A stretch of DNA of 64,000 bases from SB11 sp037968475 (GTDB lineage: Bacteria > Bacteroidota > Bacteroidia > UBA8524): contig JBBKVO010000053.1 of NCBI GenBank assembly GCA_037968475.1, positions 28,221-92,220 on the forward strand. The letters run 5' to 3'. The stretch's first letter is position 1, and each line of letters starts with the position of its first letter. The translations under genes were made by a program, and so were the position numbers. The notes under the pieces were generated by a model. The model worked only from the letters and a program-made list of their open reading frames with translations, was not told the DNA's origin and did not search any database. Shown one piece after another: positions 52,789 to 60,833 of the stretch.

Positions 52789-52917
52789 GCTCAAAAGGTT
52801 TATAGGCCACAAATTCGTAACCCTACAACTTTACTCAGGTTTACTGAGCAAGGCAGAAAGTCTCACTCTTACTCTAAACATATTTACCAAAAAATAGCAT
52901 AGCATTGTCCCCCTTGC

Positions 52918-52967
52918 GGGTAACTATACCCATTTATACGCAACCTAAAAAATAGTAGTTGGTTTTA
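52918..52967. repeat. 50-bp intergenic repeat, copy 2
   Basis: Matches 35625-35674, again starting with GGGTAACTATACCC and ending TAGTAGTTGGTTTTA. Confidence 0.7.
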
Positions 52968-53009
52968 ACTCGCCCCTGCTTTATGGGAAAGTCGGAATTA
53001 CATAAAGCG

Positions 53010-53060
53010 CCCCTCTCTAATAAAAGAGAGGGGAAATTATGAACGCCTGCACTCAACTCA
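53010..53060. repeat. CCCCTCTCT hairpin and 27-bp inverted repeat partner of 35674-35700
   Basis: CCCCTCTCT pairs with AGAGAGGGG (53010-53033); the next 27 bp (53034-53060) are the reverse complement of 35674-35700 with two changes. Confidence 0.65.
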
Positions 53061-53126
53061 TTATTTGGGGTGAGTTAACCAAAAAATCACCCATAGGTGT
53101 AACAAGATAATAGGTTCTCGGCGTTC

Positions 53127-53268
53127 CTTCAAGCGTCCACGCTTGAAGTTTATTATCGTTCGAGTCCACTCGAAATCTTGTTTGTAGCGGGACGCTACCA
53201 TTTGCTATCCCGAAGCGAGGACGCTTCGAGGGACGGGATCGCTGTCATCCTGAGCGTAGTCGAAGGAG
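53127..53268. repeat. Cluster of mini-hairpins plus TGAGCGTAGTCGAA repeat
   Basis: Perfect small palindromes with arms CTTCAAGCGT (53127-53148), TTCGAGT (53159-53174), GTAGCG (53184-53198) and CGAAGCG (53211-53228), all with GGA or TCC at the apex, then TGTCATCCTGAGCGTAGTCG (53243-53262). The 52677-53397 gap contains no gene. Confidence 0.65.
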
Positions 53269-53331
53269 TGTGAAGTTGAGACATAAGCGCACAAGTGAAA
53301 GGGGTAGAAGGTCAATATCACTTCACCACCA

Positions 53332-53375
53332 AGCGGACGCTCTATTATTTTCGGAACAAACGGACGCTCGAGCCA
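53332..53375. repeat. AGCGGACGCT block, second copy
   Basis: Begins AGCGGACGCT (53332-53341), with TTATTTT and GGACGCTCGAGCC following, resembling 36811-36853. Both blocks lie just 3' of reverse-strand genes. Confidence 0.6.
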
Positions 53376-53397
53376 GCTTTTAATAGATAAAATCAGT

Positions 53398-55860
53398 TTA
53401 AAACTTAGCTATTAAACTAAGGTTGATACGGCGACTGGTAAGGTAATTGGGCACTCCATAGGTAGTTCCTTCAACATCACGCACCCAAATAAACGATATG
53501 GTATTATTAGCCTGTGTAAGGTTAAATATTTGCACGCTAAGAAACAGCGATTTGAATAGTTTGCTGAAACGGTTGGTACGTGGGTCGTCCTCAGTATAAA
53601 TATCGCGTGAAAAACCAATGTCAACACGACGGTAAGCAGGCAGCTTAAAGCCTTCTTTAAAACGGTTATCACCTCCCAAATAAAACGGAAGGTTTGAGCC
53701 ATACACCAAGTTTAACTGCATTTTATAGCGCGGCCAACGGTCAAGCTCATCCTGAAACAAAACGCCCATATTTACCCTTTGGTCGGTAGGGCGGCGTATA
53801 TAGCCTGATTGGCGTTCAACACCTTTTACATCGGTATAGGTAATGTTTTCTTTAATACTCATTATAGAAAAACTAAACCACGATTCAAGGTCTTCTATAA
53901 ACTCGCCATTTATACGGGTATCCCACCCATAAGCGCGGCCTTTGCTGTTGTTGTTGGCAAAATAGCGTATACGCACGTTTTCAATTTGGTAGGCCACCAA
54001 ATTATCCAACTGCTTGTAGTATACCTCGCTATAAAATTTAAACGGCCTACCCCACATTTTAAAATTCATATCACCACCAAACACATAGTGTATGCTGCGT
54101 TGTGCTTTCACGTTGGTATTTACTGAACCGTCAAGCCCTCTCAATTCACGATAAAATGGCGGTTGGTAGTAGTAGCCAAAGGCAAACTTAAATACCCAAT
54201 CGTGTTTTTTAAGACTATCGTGTGCCACACGGCGATTGTATGCACGGTAAGGCTCGAAAGATATTTGCAGACGCGGACTAACTACATTTTGTTGGTTTAG
54301 CGACCAATAGTTGGTGCGTATACCATAGGTTACCTTTAGTTTTATCGAGTCTATAAGGGTATTGCTGTTTTGTATATAGCCACTGTATCGTTGGCTTTGC
54401 AGATTGGCACTGCCTTTTACAAAGTTGAACAGGTTAAGTGTATCGCCGCTATTAAAAGGCACTGCATACCCTGCCGAATCAACATAGTACCACTCGCGTT
54501 GTTTATCGTTTATGGTTTCTTGCTGAAATTTCACCCCCCAATACAAGGCATTGTTTTTGGTGATGTGGCTACCCTTGTGCCCCACTGCCGCCACAGTAGC
54601 ATCAAGCTGGTTGCGGGCATGGTTGATAAAGTAACCTACTCCACGATTAAATCGAGCTTGACCAAAATTATCGCTGCCCAATTCGTTATCCAATTGGTCT
54701 AGCCTGTATGCACCTTCGGTAGTAAAATATTCTTTTTCTGAACTGTTAAAGTAAGAGCCTATTAGTTTTAAGTTGGTATACTTGCCTACATCGTAGTTTA
54801 GCGTTAACCCGTTCATTAGGGTATTGTAACGCATTAACTCGCTACCGTCAAAAAACACGGTAAGCTGCAAAGCATTGGTAACTGTACCAAACGATGTACG
54901 CTGTGTTTGGGGTATCAGCAAAAAACGACTTAGGGCATAGTTGCCCAAATAGCTTATGCTTAGGTTTGATGATATATTGTAGGTAAACAACCCCTGTACA
55001 TCAATAAATAAAGGTTTGTATGCGCCCTGAACATCTAAACTGTTTAGCAGATAACGATTGCTACGTATTCTACTGCCCGTAAGCCAAGTAAAACGGCCTT
55101 TTTTGCTTCGGCCTTCGGCATACAGGCCACCACCCATAAAATTGACGTTAGCACCCGCAGCAAACTGTTTTGGTCGGCGGTATTGCACATCTAACACGCT
55201 TGAAAGTTTATCACCATAACGAGCTTCAAAACCACCCGCCGAAAAGCGTACGTTTTCAACCATATCAGGGTTTATAAAACTAAGCCCTTCTTGCTGTCCA
55301 CTACGCACTATTTGTGGTCGGTATATTTCAATATCGTTTACGTATACAAGGTTTTCATCAAAATTTCCTCCGCGTACATTATAGGCCGAGCTTAACTCGT
55401 TATTGCCCGAAACACCGGGAAGGGTGCGAAGTATAGCTTCAAAATTGCCCGATACATTGGGCAATGTTCCGCTAAGTTTAGGGTCAATAGTTATTGTACT
55501 TGCTTTATTGCGGTCGCGCTCTATTTCTATTTCAGTCTCTTTAAGTAAAATTGCTCTAAAATTTAGAGTAACATCAATTTCTACTTTTTGACCTGCGGCT
55601 AACGGGCCAACCTCTTGCAAAAAAGGGGTTGCGCTAAGGTAGCTGTATATAAGATTTACTTTTTGACGTGCAGGTATTGTAATAGTATAGTAACCGTTAG
55701 CATTGGTAAAACTGCCTTTATCATTGCCTTGTATATATACTGAGGCATCGGGCACAGGCACACCCGTACTGTCGGTTACATGACCTGAAACAGTAGCGGT
55801 TTGAGCATACAACCACACGCTTAGTGAGCTAAGTAGAATTAGTAATAGGTATCGCAACAT
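53398..55860 (-). CDS. TonB-dependent outer-membrane receptor
   Basis: 820 residues from ATG at 55860. Signal peptide about 1-20 (LRYLLLILLSSLSVWLYAQ), a carboxypeptidase-like regulatory domain (~22-100, GVPVPDASVYIQGNDKG), plug (YNVRGGNFDENLVYVNDIE) and barrel ending INLSLIAKF. Ligand unknown and no SusD partner nearby. It differs clearly from the receptor at 14078-16486. Confidence 0.93.
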   Translation of the reverse strand: MLRYLLLILLSSLSVWLYAQTATVSGHVTDSTGVPVPDASVYIQGNDKGSFTNANGYYTITIPARQKVNLIYSYLSATPFLQEVGPLAAGQKVEIDVTLNFRAILLKETEIEIERDRNKASTITIDPKLSGTLPNVSGNFEAILRTLPGVSGNNELSSAYNVRGGNFDENLVYVNDIEIYRPQIVRSGQQEGLSFINPDMVENVRFSAGGFEARYGDKLSSVLDVQYRRPKQFAAGANVNFMGGGLYAEGRSKKGRFTWLTGSRIRSNRYLLNSLDVQGAYKPLFIDVQGLFTYNISSNLSISYLGNYALSRFLLIPQTQRTSFGTVTNALQLTVFFDGSELMRYNTLMNGLTLNYDVGKYTNLKLIGSYFNSSEKEYFTTEGAYRLDQLDNELGSDNFGQARFNRGVGYFINHARNQLDATVAAVGHKGSHITKNNALYWGVKFQQETINDKQREWYYVDSAGYAVPFNSGDTLNLFNFVKGSANLQSQRYSGYIQNSNTLIDSIKLKVTYGIRTNYWSLNQQNVVSPRLQISFEPYRAYNRRVAHDSLKKHDWVFKFAFGYYYQPPFYRELRGLDGSVNTNVKAQRSIHYVFGGDMNFKMWGRPFKFYSEVYYKQLDNLVAYQIENVRIRYFANNNSKGRAYGWDTRINGEFIEDLESWFSFSIMSIKENITYTDVKGVERQSGYIRRPTDQRVNMGVLFQDELDRWPRYKMQLNLVYGSNLPFYLGGDNRFKEGFKLPAYRRVDIGFSRDIYTEDDPRTNRFSKLFKSLFLSVQIFNLTQANNTISFIWVRDVEGTTYGVPNYLTSRRINLSLIAKF

Positions 55861-55889
55861 CAACAAGCTACTAAACGGTAAATTGGTTA

Positions 55890-56546
55890 TTAAATTGTAA
55901 GGTTTTTAAACGTGGCAATAGTTTCTTCGGGATTAGGGGTAGCAAACACAGCATTGCCAGCCACAAGCACATTAGCACCTGCTTTTACCAAATCGGCAGC
56001 GTTTTCAAGGTTAACACCTCCATCTATTTCAATTACTGCATTAGAGCTTCTGCGTTCTATCATATCCCTAAGGTCGCTTATTTTACTGTATGTGTTTTCA
56101 ATAAACTTTTGTCCGCCATAGCCTGGGTTTACACTCATTAGCAACACCAAATCAACATCGGCCACAATATCTTCTAAAAAGCTAACGGGTGTGTGTGGGT
56201 TTAGCACTATCCCCGCCTTCATTCCCTCTTCTTTTACGGCATATACTGTACGGTGCAGGTGTACTGCCTCCTCATAGTGTATGCTTAGTATATCTGCCCC
56301 AGCTTCTTTAAATTCTTTAATATAGCGTTCGGCCTTGGTTATCATCAAATGGACATCCAACGGCTTAGTAGCATACTTTTTTATAGTTTTAATGACGGGA
56401 AAACCAAACGATATGTTGGGCACAAACACGCCATCCATTATATCTACGTGAAACCAATCGGCTTTGCTGCGGTTTATCATTTCAATATCGCGTTGCAGAT
56501 TACCAAAATCGGCCGAAAGCACAGAGGGGGCTAATAGAAAACTCAT
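55890..56546 (-). CDS. rpe: Ribulose-phosphate 3-epimerase
   Basis: 218 residues. LAPSVLSADFGNLQRDI, HVDIMDGVFVPNISFG, HLMI, LLMSVNPGYGGQKFI and EIDGGVNLENA are all standard Rpe blocks with its metal-binding His/Asp residues. It interconverts ribulose-5-P and xylulose-5-P in the pentose phosphate pathway. A TACCTTTG box 5 nt upstream suggests a leaderless or very short-leader mRNA. Confidence 0.97.
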   Translation of the reverse strand: MSFLLAPSVLSADFGNLQRDIEMINRSKADWFHVDIMDGVFVPNISFGFPVIKTIKKYATKPLDVHLMITKAERYIKEFKEAGADILSIHYEEAVHLHRTVYAVKEEGMKAGIVLNPHTPVSFLEDIVADVDLVLLMSVNPGYGGQKFIENTYSKISDLRDMIERRSSNAVIEIDGGVNLENAADLVKAGANVLVAGNAVFATPNPEETIATFKNLTI

Positions 56547-56551
56547 GCGGG

Positions 56552-56559
56552 CAAAGGTA
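56552..56559 (-). promoter_or_regulatory. -7 box TACCTTTG for rpe
   Basis: Minus-strand TACCTTTG, exact TAnnTTTG, 5 nt before the ATG at 56546. Confidence 0.5.
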
Positions 56560-56629
56560 AAACTTAATGGCTAAATACATATTTTAAAAAATATGTGAGG
56601 TTTATAAGTGCCTTACTACACTATTTCAA

Positions 56630-56637
56630 TATTTTTG
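56630..56637 (+). promoter_or_regulatory. -7 box TATTTTTG
   Basis: Exact TAnnTTTG match 9 nt before the ATG at 56647; favours that start over the upstream in-frame GTG. Confidence 0.5.
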
Positions 56638-56646
56638 ACTTCAAAT

Positions 56647-57441
56647 ATGTTAAGAAACGCCACATACAAAACACTTATAGCGATAGCAATTCTTTTTAGT
56701 GCCGCAAATGCATTTTCTGATAGTTTAAAGGGGCATATTGGATTAGACCCATACTCCTTAGGCGTTTTAATAGCTAATTTAACCTTTCTAGTTATTGCAT
56801 CATGGCTTTTAAAAAAGGACTTCCACAAGAACGTATCTTCTCTCGCATGGGTAGCTGATTTAAAATACTTCGTCATCTCCATACTAATATTTCTGACTTT
56901 TTTAGGTACTAGGCTAAGCCCTCTAATGACTCCACAGTATTATACTGAAGTAAATGGAATGACTATACCTCTAAAAAAGTGTATCGATGGACAAAAAGAG
57001 TTTTTTCCCGATTTTGAAGAAAGAAAAAAACTATGCGAGTGTATGGCTGAAAATTTATCGAGTTCGGACAAGATAAAAGAAGAGTTTCAGTGGGAATTAA
57101 GAAAAGGAAGGTTTGATATTATAGCTGATGGAATAAAAAGCAATAAAGAACTAGCTAATGAGGTTGATTTAGAAGTGTGCATGACCAATGTAAGAACTAT
57201 AACATGGACTGATAAGTTGATAGAAGCATCTAAAAAAAGTATGCTTCAAGAATTGAATGATTCTGACCTAAAAGAGACTAACGATATTGAAAAATACTGC
57301 GATTGTATTATAGATGAATTTACAAAAATACCTTTTAAAGAAGTACAGAATGACTCTTTTGCTAATAGTAACGCTGCCGATAGTATCAGAACTATTTGCC
57401 AAGAAAAAAGCGAATTAAAAAATCACATCGACCCTTTATAA
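56647..57441 (+). CDS. Membrane protein with duplicated CxC module
   Basis: 264 residues from ATG at 56647. Three membrane segments (~5-22, 35-55, 72-92). The C-terminal domain shows two similar Cys units: KKCIDGQKEF with KKLCECMAE and LEVCMTN, and YCDCIIDEF with IRTICQEK. They look like a tandem duplication of a small Cys-pair helical module seen in other Bacteroidota hypotheticals. Metal or disulfide roles are both possible. Family not recognised. Confidence 0.65.
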   Translation: MLRNATYKTLIAIAILFSAANAFSDSLKGHIGLDPYSLGVLIANLTFLVIASWLLKKDFHKNVSSLAWVADLKYFVISILIFLTFLGTRLSPLMTPQYYTEVNGMTIPLKKCIDGQKEFFPDFEERKKLCECMAENLSSSDKIKEEFQWELRKGRFDIIADGIKSNKELANEVDLEVCMTNVRTITWTDKLIEASKKSMLQELNDSDLKETNDIEKYCDCIIDEFTKIPFKEVQNDSFANSNAADSIRTICQEKSELKNHIDPL

Positions 57442-57455
57442 CACTATGCTAATTG

Positions 57456-58175
57456 TTATTTTTTGGCAATGCAATACAACATACGCTGAATGCTTTGTGG
57501 GGCTTGTATTGTAAAGCCTTCGGCTTGTAACATTTGAGCCACTTTTTGTGGGCTTATTCGTAACTTATTATAGCTGCATGCTTTTTGTTGCCACGCTCCA
57601 TTTACATTTTGATGCAATATATCTGTCACGCGAACTGTATCTTCAAAGTACTCAAGCAAACAAGTATGTATTTGCCTCTCATCTGCCCTAACGGGTAGTA
57701 TACGTTGGGTATCTTCTAATGCAATACTATAATCTCTATATGATATAACTAGCTTACCACCAGCAGGTAATACAGCATAGGCTTGTGCAAACAATTGTTG
57801 CAAAGCCTCAAAACTTGATAAATGGCTTATGGTATCTCCCATACAAACTATTACTTCTGCTTGATGAACATATTGAGTAAATTGATCAATATCAGCTTCA
57901 ATAATTTCTATTGGATAGCCCACAGCATTTTGATGCAATTGTGTCAATAACTGAGGATTAAAATCAATTGCTTTAACCTGAAAGCCTAATTTTGCTAATG
58001 AAACTGATTGCAAACCATGCCCCGCACCTAAATCAACCGCTATGGCATTTGATTTTGAGATAATAGCATTTTCAGATAAAAACTCCTGTTGTACTTTTTG
58101 TTGGCTTTCAAAATCGCCCACCATCCAACTATAAAAATTACCTAAATGATTCTTGTAGTGTTCTTTAGCTCCCAT
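57456..58175 (-). CDS. Class I SAM-dependent methyltransferase
   Basis: 239 residues. Motif I is VDLGAGHGLQSVSLAKLG, followed by VKAIDFNPQLLTQL and EVIVCMGDTISHL in the expected order, and LVISYRDYSI after the core. No signal peptide. Substrate unknown. Its end is convergent with the Cys-module protein gene with 14 bp between. Confidence 0.85.
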   Translation of the reverse strand: MGAKEHYKNHLGNFYSWMVGDFESQQKVQQEFLSENAIISKSNAIAVDLGAGHGLQSVSLAKLGFQVKAIDFNPQLLTQLHQNAVGYPIEIIEADIDQFTQYVHQAEVIVCMGDTISHLSSFEALQQLFAQAYAVLPAGGKLVISYRDYSIALEDTQRILPVRADERQIHTCLLEYFEDTVRVTDILHQNVNGAWQQKACSYNKLRISPQKVAQMLQAEGFTIQAPQSIQRMLYCIAKK

Positions 58176-58237
58176 ATAGACACATTTATATAATGAATTT
58201 AAACCTGTACTTCAAGCCACATAAAAACATAAAATTA

Positions 58238-58537
58238 TCAACCGCCAAACATATTTCCCAAACCGGGCAATAGTTGACTGGTAAGTGCGCTCATTTCAGT
58301 TTCAGCCAGATTGTCGGCCTTTTCAAGGGCACGGTTCACAGCTACAGTCAATATGTCTTGCAGTTGTTCCCTATCACCCAAAAGTTTTTCATCAATAAAA
58401 ACATCCACTATACGTCGGTTGCCTGTTGCTGTTACTTTTACGGCACCGTTTTCAGCTTCTCCAACAACAGTAATAGTCTCTAAACGTTGTTTTATTTCGT
58501 CGGCCTTTTGCTTGGCCTCTGCCAATTTTCCAAACAT
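58238..58537 (-). CDS. YbaB/EbfC family nucleoid-associated protein
   Basis: 99 residues, the normal size. MFGKLAEAKQKADEIKQRL, the KVTATGNRRIVDVFID block and the GLGNMFGG end match YbaB. It forms a DNA-binding dimer. In other bacteria it is next to dnaX and recR, but not here. A TAAATTTG box lies 17 nt upstream. Confidence 0.93.
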   Translation of the reverse strand: MFGKLAEAKQKADEIKQRLETITVVGEAENGAVKVTATGNRRIVDVFIDEKLLGDREQLQDILTVAVNRALEKADNLAETEMSALTSQLLPGLGNMFGG

Positions 58538-58554
58538 AATTATACTTTTTATGG

Positions 58555-58562
58555 CAAATTTA
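58555..58562 (-). promoter_or_regulatory. -7 box TAAATTTG
   Basis: Minus-strand TAAATTTG, exact TAnnTTTG, 17 nt before the YbaB ATG. Confidence 0.45.
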
Positions 58563-58620
58563 CACCATAGAGACGATTTAGCATGGTTTTAGTACCTTGT
58601 GTCTTTGATTTTTTAATACA

Positions 58621-59331
58621 GTGAAAGAAGAGTTAAAAAAGATAATAACCAGTTTTAAGGTATCGCTATTTTTTGTAGCCATAATGTGGGCTATAAAAAT
58701 TGTAGAAGTGGTGCTGCATATTAGTTTTAGCTCGTATGGGGTATTTCCACGAGATACCAGCGGGCTAAAGGGTATACTATTCTCACCCTTTGTACATGGT
58801 GATTTTTACCATTTGTTTGACAACTCTATACCACTACTGGCACTAGGCACATTGCTTTTTTATTTTTATAGAAAGATAGCATGGGAAGCATCGCTGCTTA
58901 TAATGCTAATGTCGGGCTTTTGGTTGTGGATTATTGGCCGCCCGTCGTATCATATTGGTGCAAGCGGGTTTATATACGGTTTAGCAGCATTTTTATTTTT
59001 TAGCGGCATTTTTAGGCGCAACGGTAGTTTGCTCACCATATCGCTATTAGTAGTGTTTTTATACGGCAGCCTTATATGGGGTGTTTTCCCTATTGAAGAG
59101 CATATATCATGGGAAGGACATTTAACGGGTGGCATTGCAGGAGCAGTTATAGCTTGGTTTTATCGCAAACAAGGCCCCGCAAAACCTGAACCTGTGGTAT
59201 TGGATGAACCTGACGAAAGCGACCCCTATTGGCTTGAAGATGAAAATAATAGTGAAGAGCCAGAACAGCGCAAACCCTACAAAATATACCGTTACCATTT
59301 AAGAAAAAACGACGAGGGTGATGTGCTATAA
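58621..59331 (+). CDS. Rhomboid family intramembrane serine protease
   Basis: 236 residues from a GTG. Six hydrophobic segments within residues 12-178. The catalytic Ser is S115 in GASG and the His is H167 in GHLTGGIAG, an intact rhomboid dyad; HGDFYHLFDN is the conserved loop before helix 2. The last ~55 residues are a soluble, strongly acidic tail. Substrates unknown. It is convergent with the thioredoxin-like gene. Confidence 0.92.
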   Translation: MKEELKKIITSFKVSLFFVAIMWAIKIVEVVLHISFSSYGVFPRDTSGLKGILFSPFVHGDFYHLFDNSIPLLALGTLLFYFYRKIAWEASLLIMLMSGFWLWIIGRPSYHIGASGFIYGLAAFLFFSGIFRRNGSLLTISLLVVFLYGSLIWGVFPIEEHISWEGHLTGGIAGAVIAWFYRKQGPAKPEPVVLDEPDESDPYWLEDENNSEEPEQRKPYKIYRYHLRKNDEGDVL

Positions 59332-59333
59332 AT

Positions 59334-59831
59334 CTATTTAACAAAAATAGCAGCCAAATCAGCCTCAATACTATTCTCCACCGATTCCACCACGCGACCA
59401 ATTTCTACACCATTTTTAAGTACTATAAAAGTAGGTACACGCTCAATTTTGTATTGTTTTTCTATGCCCTCACCACTTTTTTTATCTCTATCAACAAAAA
59501 CCAAAGTAGTTTTAGGTGCAGGAGTTATTGCATCCATCACCTTATAAAACTTGGGCAGCAAATTTTGAGTATCGCCGCACCATGTACCGCCAAAAACTAA
59601 AATTTCATTTTCAGCAGTAATACTGTTTTGCAATAAAGTTGTAGCATCAGCACTTGGAGTATACTCGGCATATCCATTGGCATACCAAGGGCAAGCATTT
59701 GTATCGTTCAAAATTTCGCGACTGTGTGTACCGCGTGAGTAGGTATGTGATAACATTTTACACGAATTTAAGGTAATTATACTAATTAGGATAATGAGAA
59801 TGGCTATTACACGTTGTGATAAAGAAAACAT
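59334..59831 (-). CDS. Thioredoxin-family lipoprotein with a single active-site Cys
   Basis: 165 residues. Lipobox LNSC gives lipidated C24. The thioredoxin motif is WCGDT at 84-88, one Cys (C85) and Thr88 where the second Cys would be; C47 could partner it. The cis-Pro loop (VPTFIVL) is intact. It is therefore a monothiol-type periplasmic thioredoxin-like protein, possibly a reductase partner or a binding protein. Confidence 0.85.
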   Translation of the reverse strand: MFSLSQRVIAILIILISIITLNSCKMLSHTYSRGTHSREILNDTNACPWYANGYAEYTPSADATTLLQNSITAENEILVFGGTWCGDTQNLLPKFYKVMDAITPAPKTTLVFVDRDKKSGEGIEKQYKIERVPTFIVLKNGVEIGRVVESVENSIEADLAAIFVK

Positions 59832-59848
59832 AATATCATTAAATAAAG

Positions 59849-59880
59849 TTGAAACAAAAGTAACCTATATCTTATTTTTG
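59849..59880 (+). promoter_or_regulatory. Promoter TTG-N21-TATTTTTG
   Basis: TTG (59849-59851) and TATTTTTG (59873-59880) with a 21-bp spacer, the best promoter in the window. The ATG is at 59885, only 4 nt on, so the mRNA is predicted leaderless. Confidence 0.7.
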
Positions 59881-59884
59881 GCGA

Positions 59885-60778
59885 ATGCCCCAATCGGGAA
59901 ATTTATATGACATTTTAGAATTGTCTCACTACGCCTCAATTGACGAGGTGCGACACTCCTTTAGGAGATTGGCAGTGCTGTACCATCCCGATAAAAACCC
60001 CAATAATACCGCAGCCGAAGAGCATTTTAAGCAAATATCAGCCGCCTACAATGTACTGGGTGATGAAAGCAAAAAACGCGAGTATGATATGCGCCTAACA
60101 GGTGTTTTTAGCTTTGTACAAGAAGAAACTCCGGAAGAAAAGCTACGTAAACGACGTGAGAAGGTGGCGCAAATGCGCCGTCAAATGAAAGAGCGTGAAG
60201 AGCGCGAGATAAAAAAGGTATACCAAACTGCCCAACAGGCTATGCCCTATAAATGGCGTTGTGCTATTGTATTAATAACCACCCTATTATCATTATTTAT
60301 GATACTAAGTAATTGGCATTTGTATGATTTTGTAGGACAGCGCGAGTCGGCTTTTTTTAAGATGTTTGTTGGCTATATTATATCACTATCATCGCTGATA
60401 TATATTTTAAATGCTTTGTTTAAGAAATGGAATGCTCAAAGTATTGACAAGCCCTTTAAGTTTGATATACGTAATCGCATCACCATATTTTTTATACTGT
60501 ATGTATTTCTAATGTTTAATTTTTCTTTCAACGTTCCATACTTATATAAAAAAACACACCTAGCCACTTTTGGTAAAACTACGCAGGCGATATTGAGCAA
60601 CGGACAAGGAACTGATTTTTTACTTTCATATACTATTGATGGTGTAGTTTATCAGAAAGTAATAACATCAAACCGCCCTTACTATATGAAGGTGTTTGTA
60701 GAAGTTGATATTAAATATTCTTCGCTTAGCCCATACATTGTAGAAATGCTAAGCATATCAAAAACTAAAGAGTTGTAA
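59885..60778 (+). CDS. Membrane-anchored DnaJ-domain protein
   Basis: 297 residues. The J domain is residues 7-70 with HPD at 34-36. A Glu/Arg/Lys-rich charged helix (~85-115) follows, then about three membrane segments (~130-147, 158-177, 197-215). The C-terminal ~75 residues are beta-rich and non-membrane. No zinc-finger or substrate-binding domain, so it is not DnaJ itself. It probably recruits Hsp70 to the membrane. A leaderless transcript is predicted. Confidence 0.88.
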   Translation: MPQSGNLYDILELSHYASIDEVRHSFRRLAVLYHPDKNPNNTAAEEHFKQISAAYNVLGDESKKREYDMRLTGVFSFVQEETPEEKLRKRREKVAQMRRQMKEREEREIKKVYQTAQQAMPYKWRCAIVLITTLLSLFMILSNWHLYDFVGQRESAFFKMFVGYIISLSSLIYILNALFKKWNAQSIDKPFKFDIRNRITIFFILYVFLMFNFSFNVPYLYKKTHLATFGKTTQAILSNGQGTDFLLSYTIDGVVYQKVITSNRPYYMKVFVEVDIKYSSLSPYIVEMLSISKTKEL

Positions 60779-60833
60779 AGGGTTTACGAGGGTTAAAATC
60801 CCTCTCTCTCCGTCATACAAGTTATAAAATACC

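Noticed and set aside
52648..52902. 84-residue plus-strand frame after the methyltransferase
   Set aside because: It crosses hairpin cassette copy C and other repeats, so it is unlikely to be a gene.
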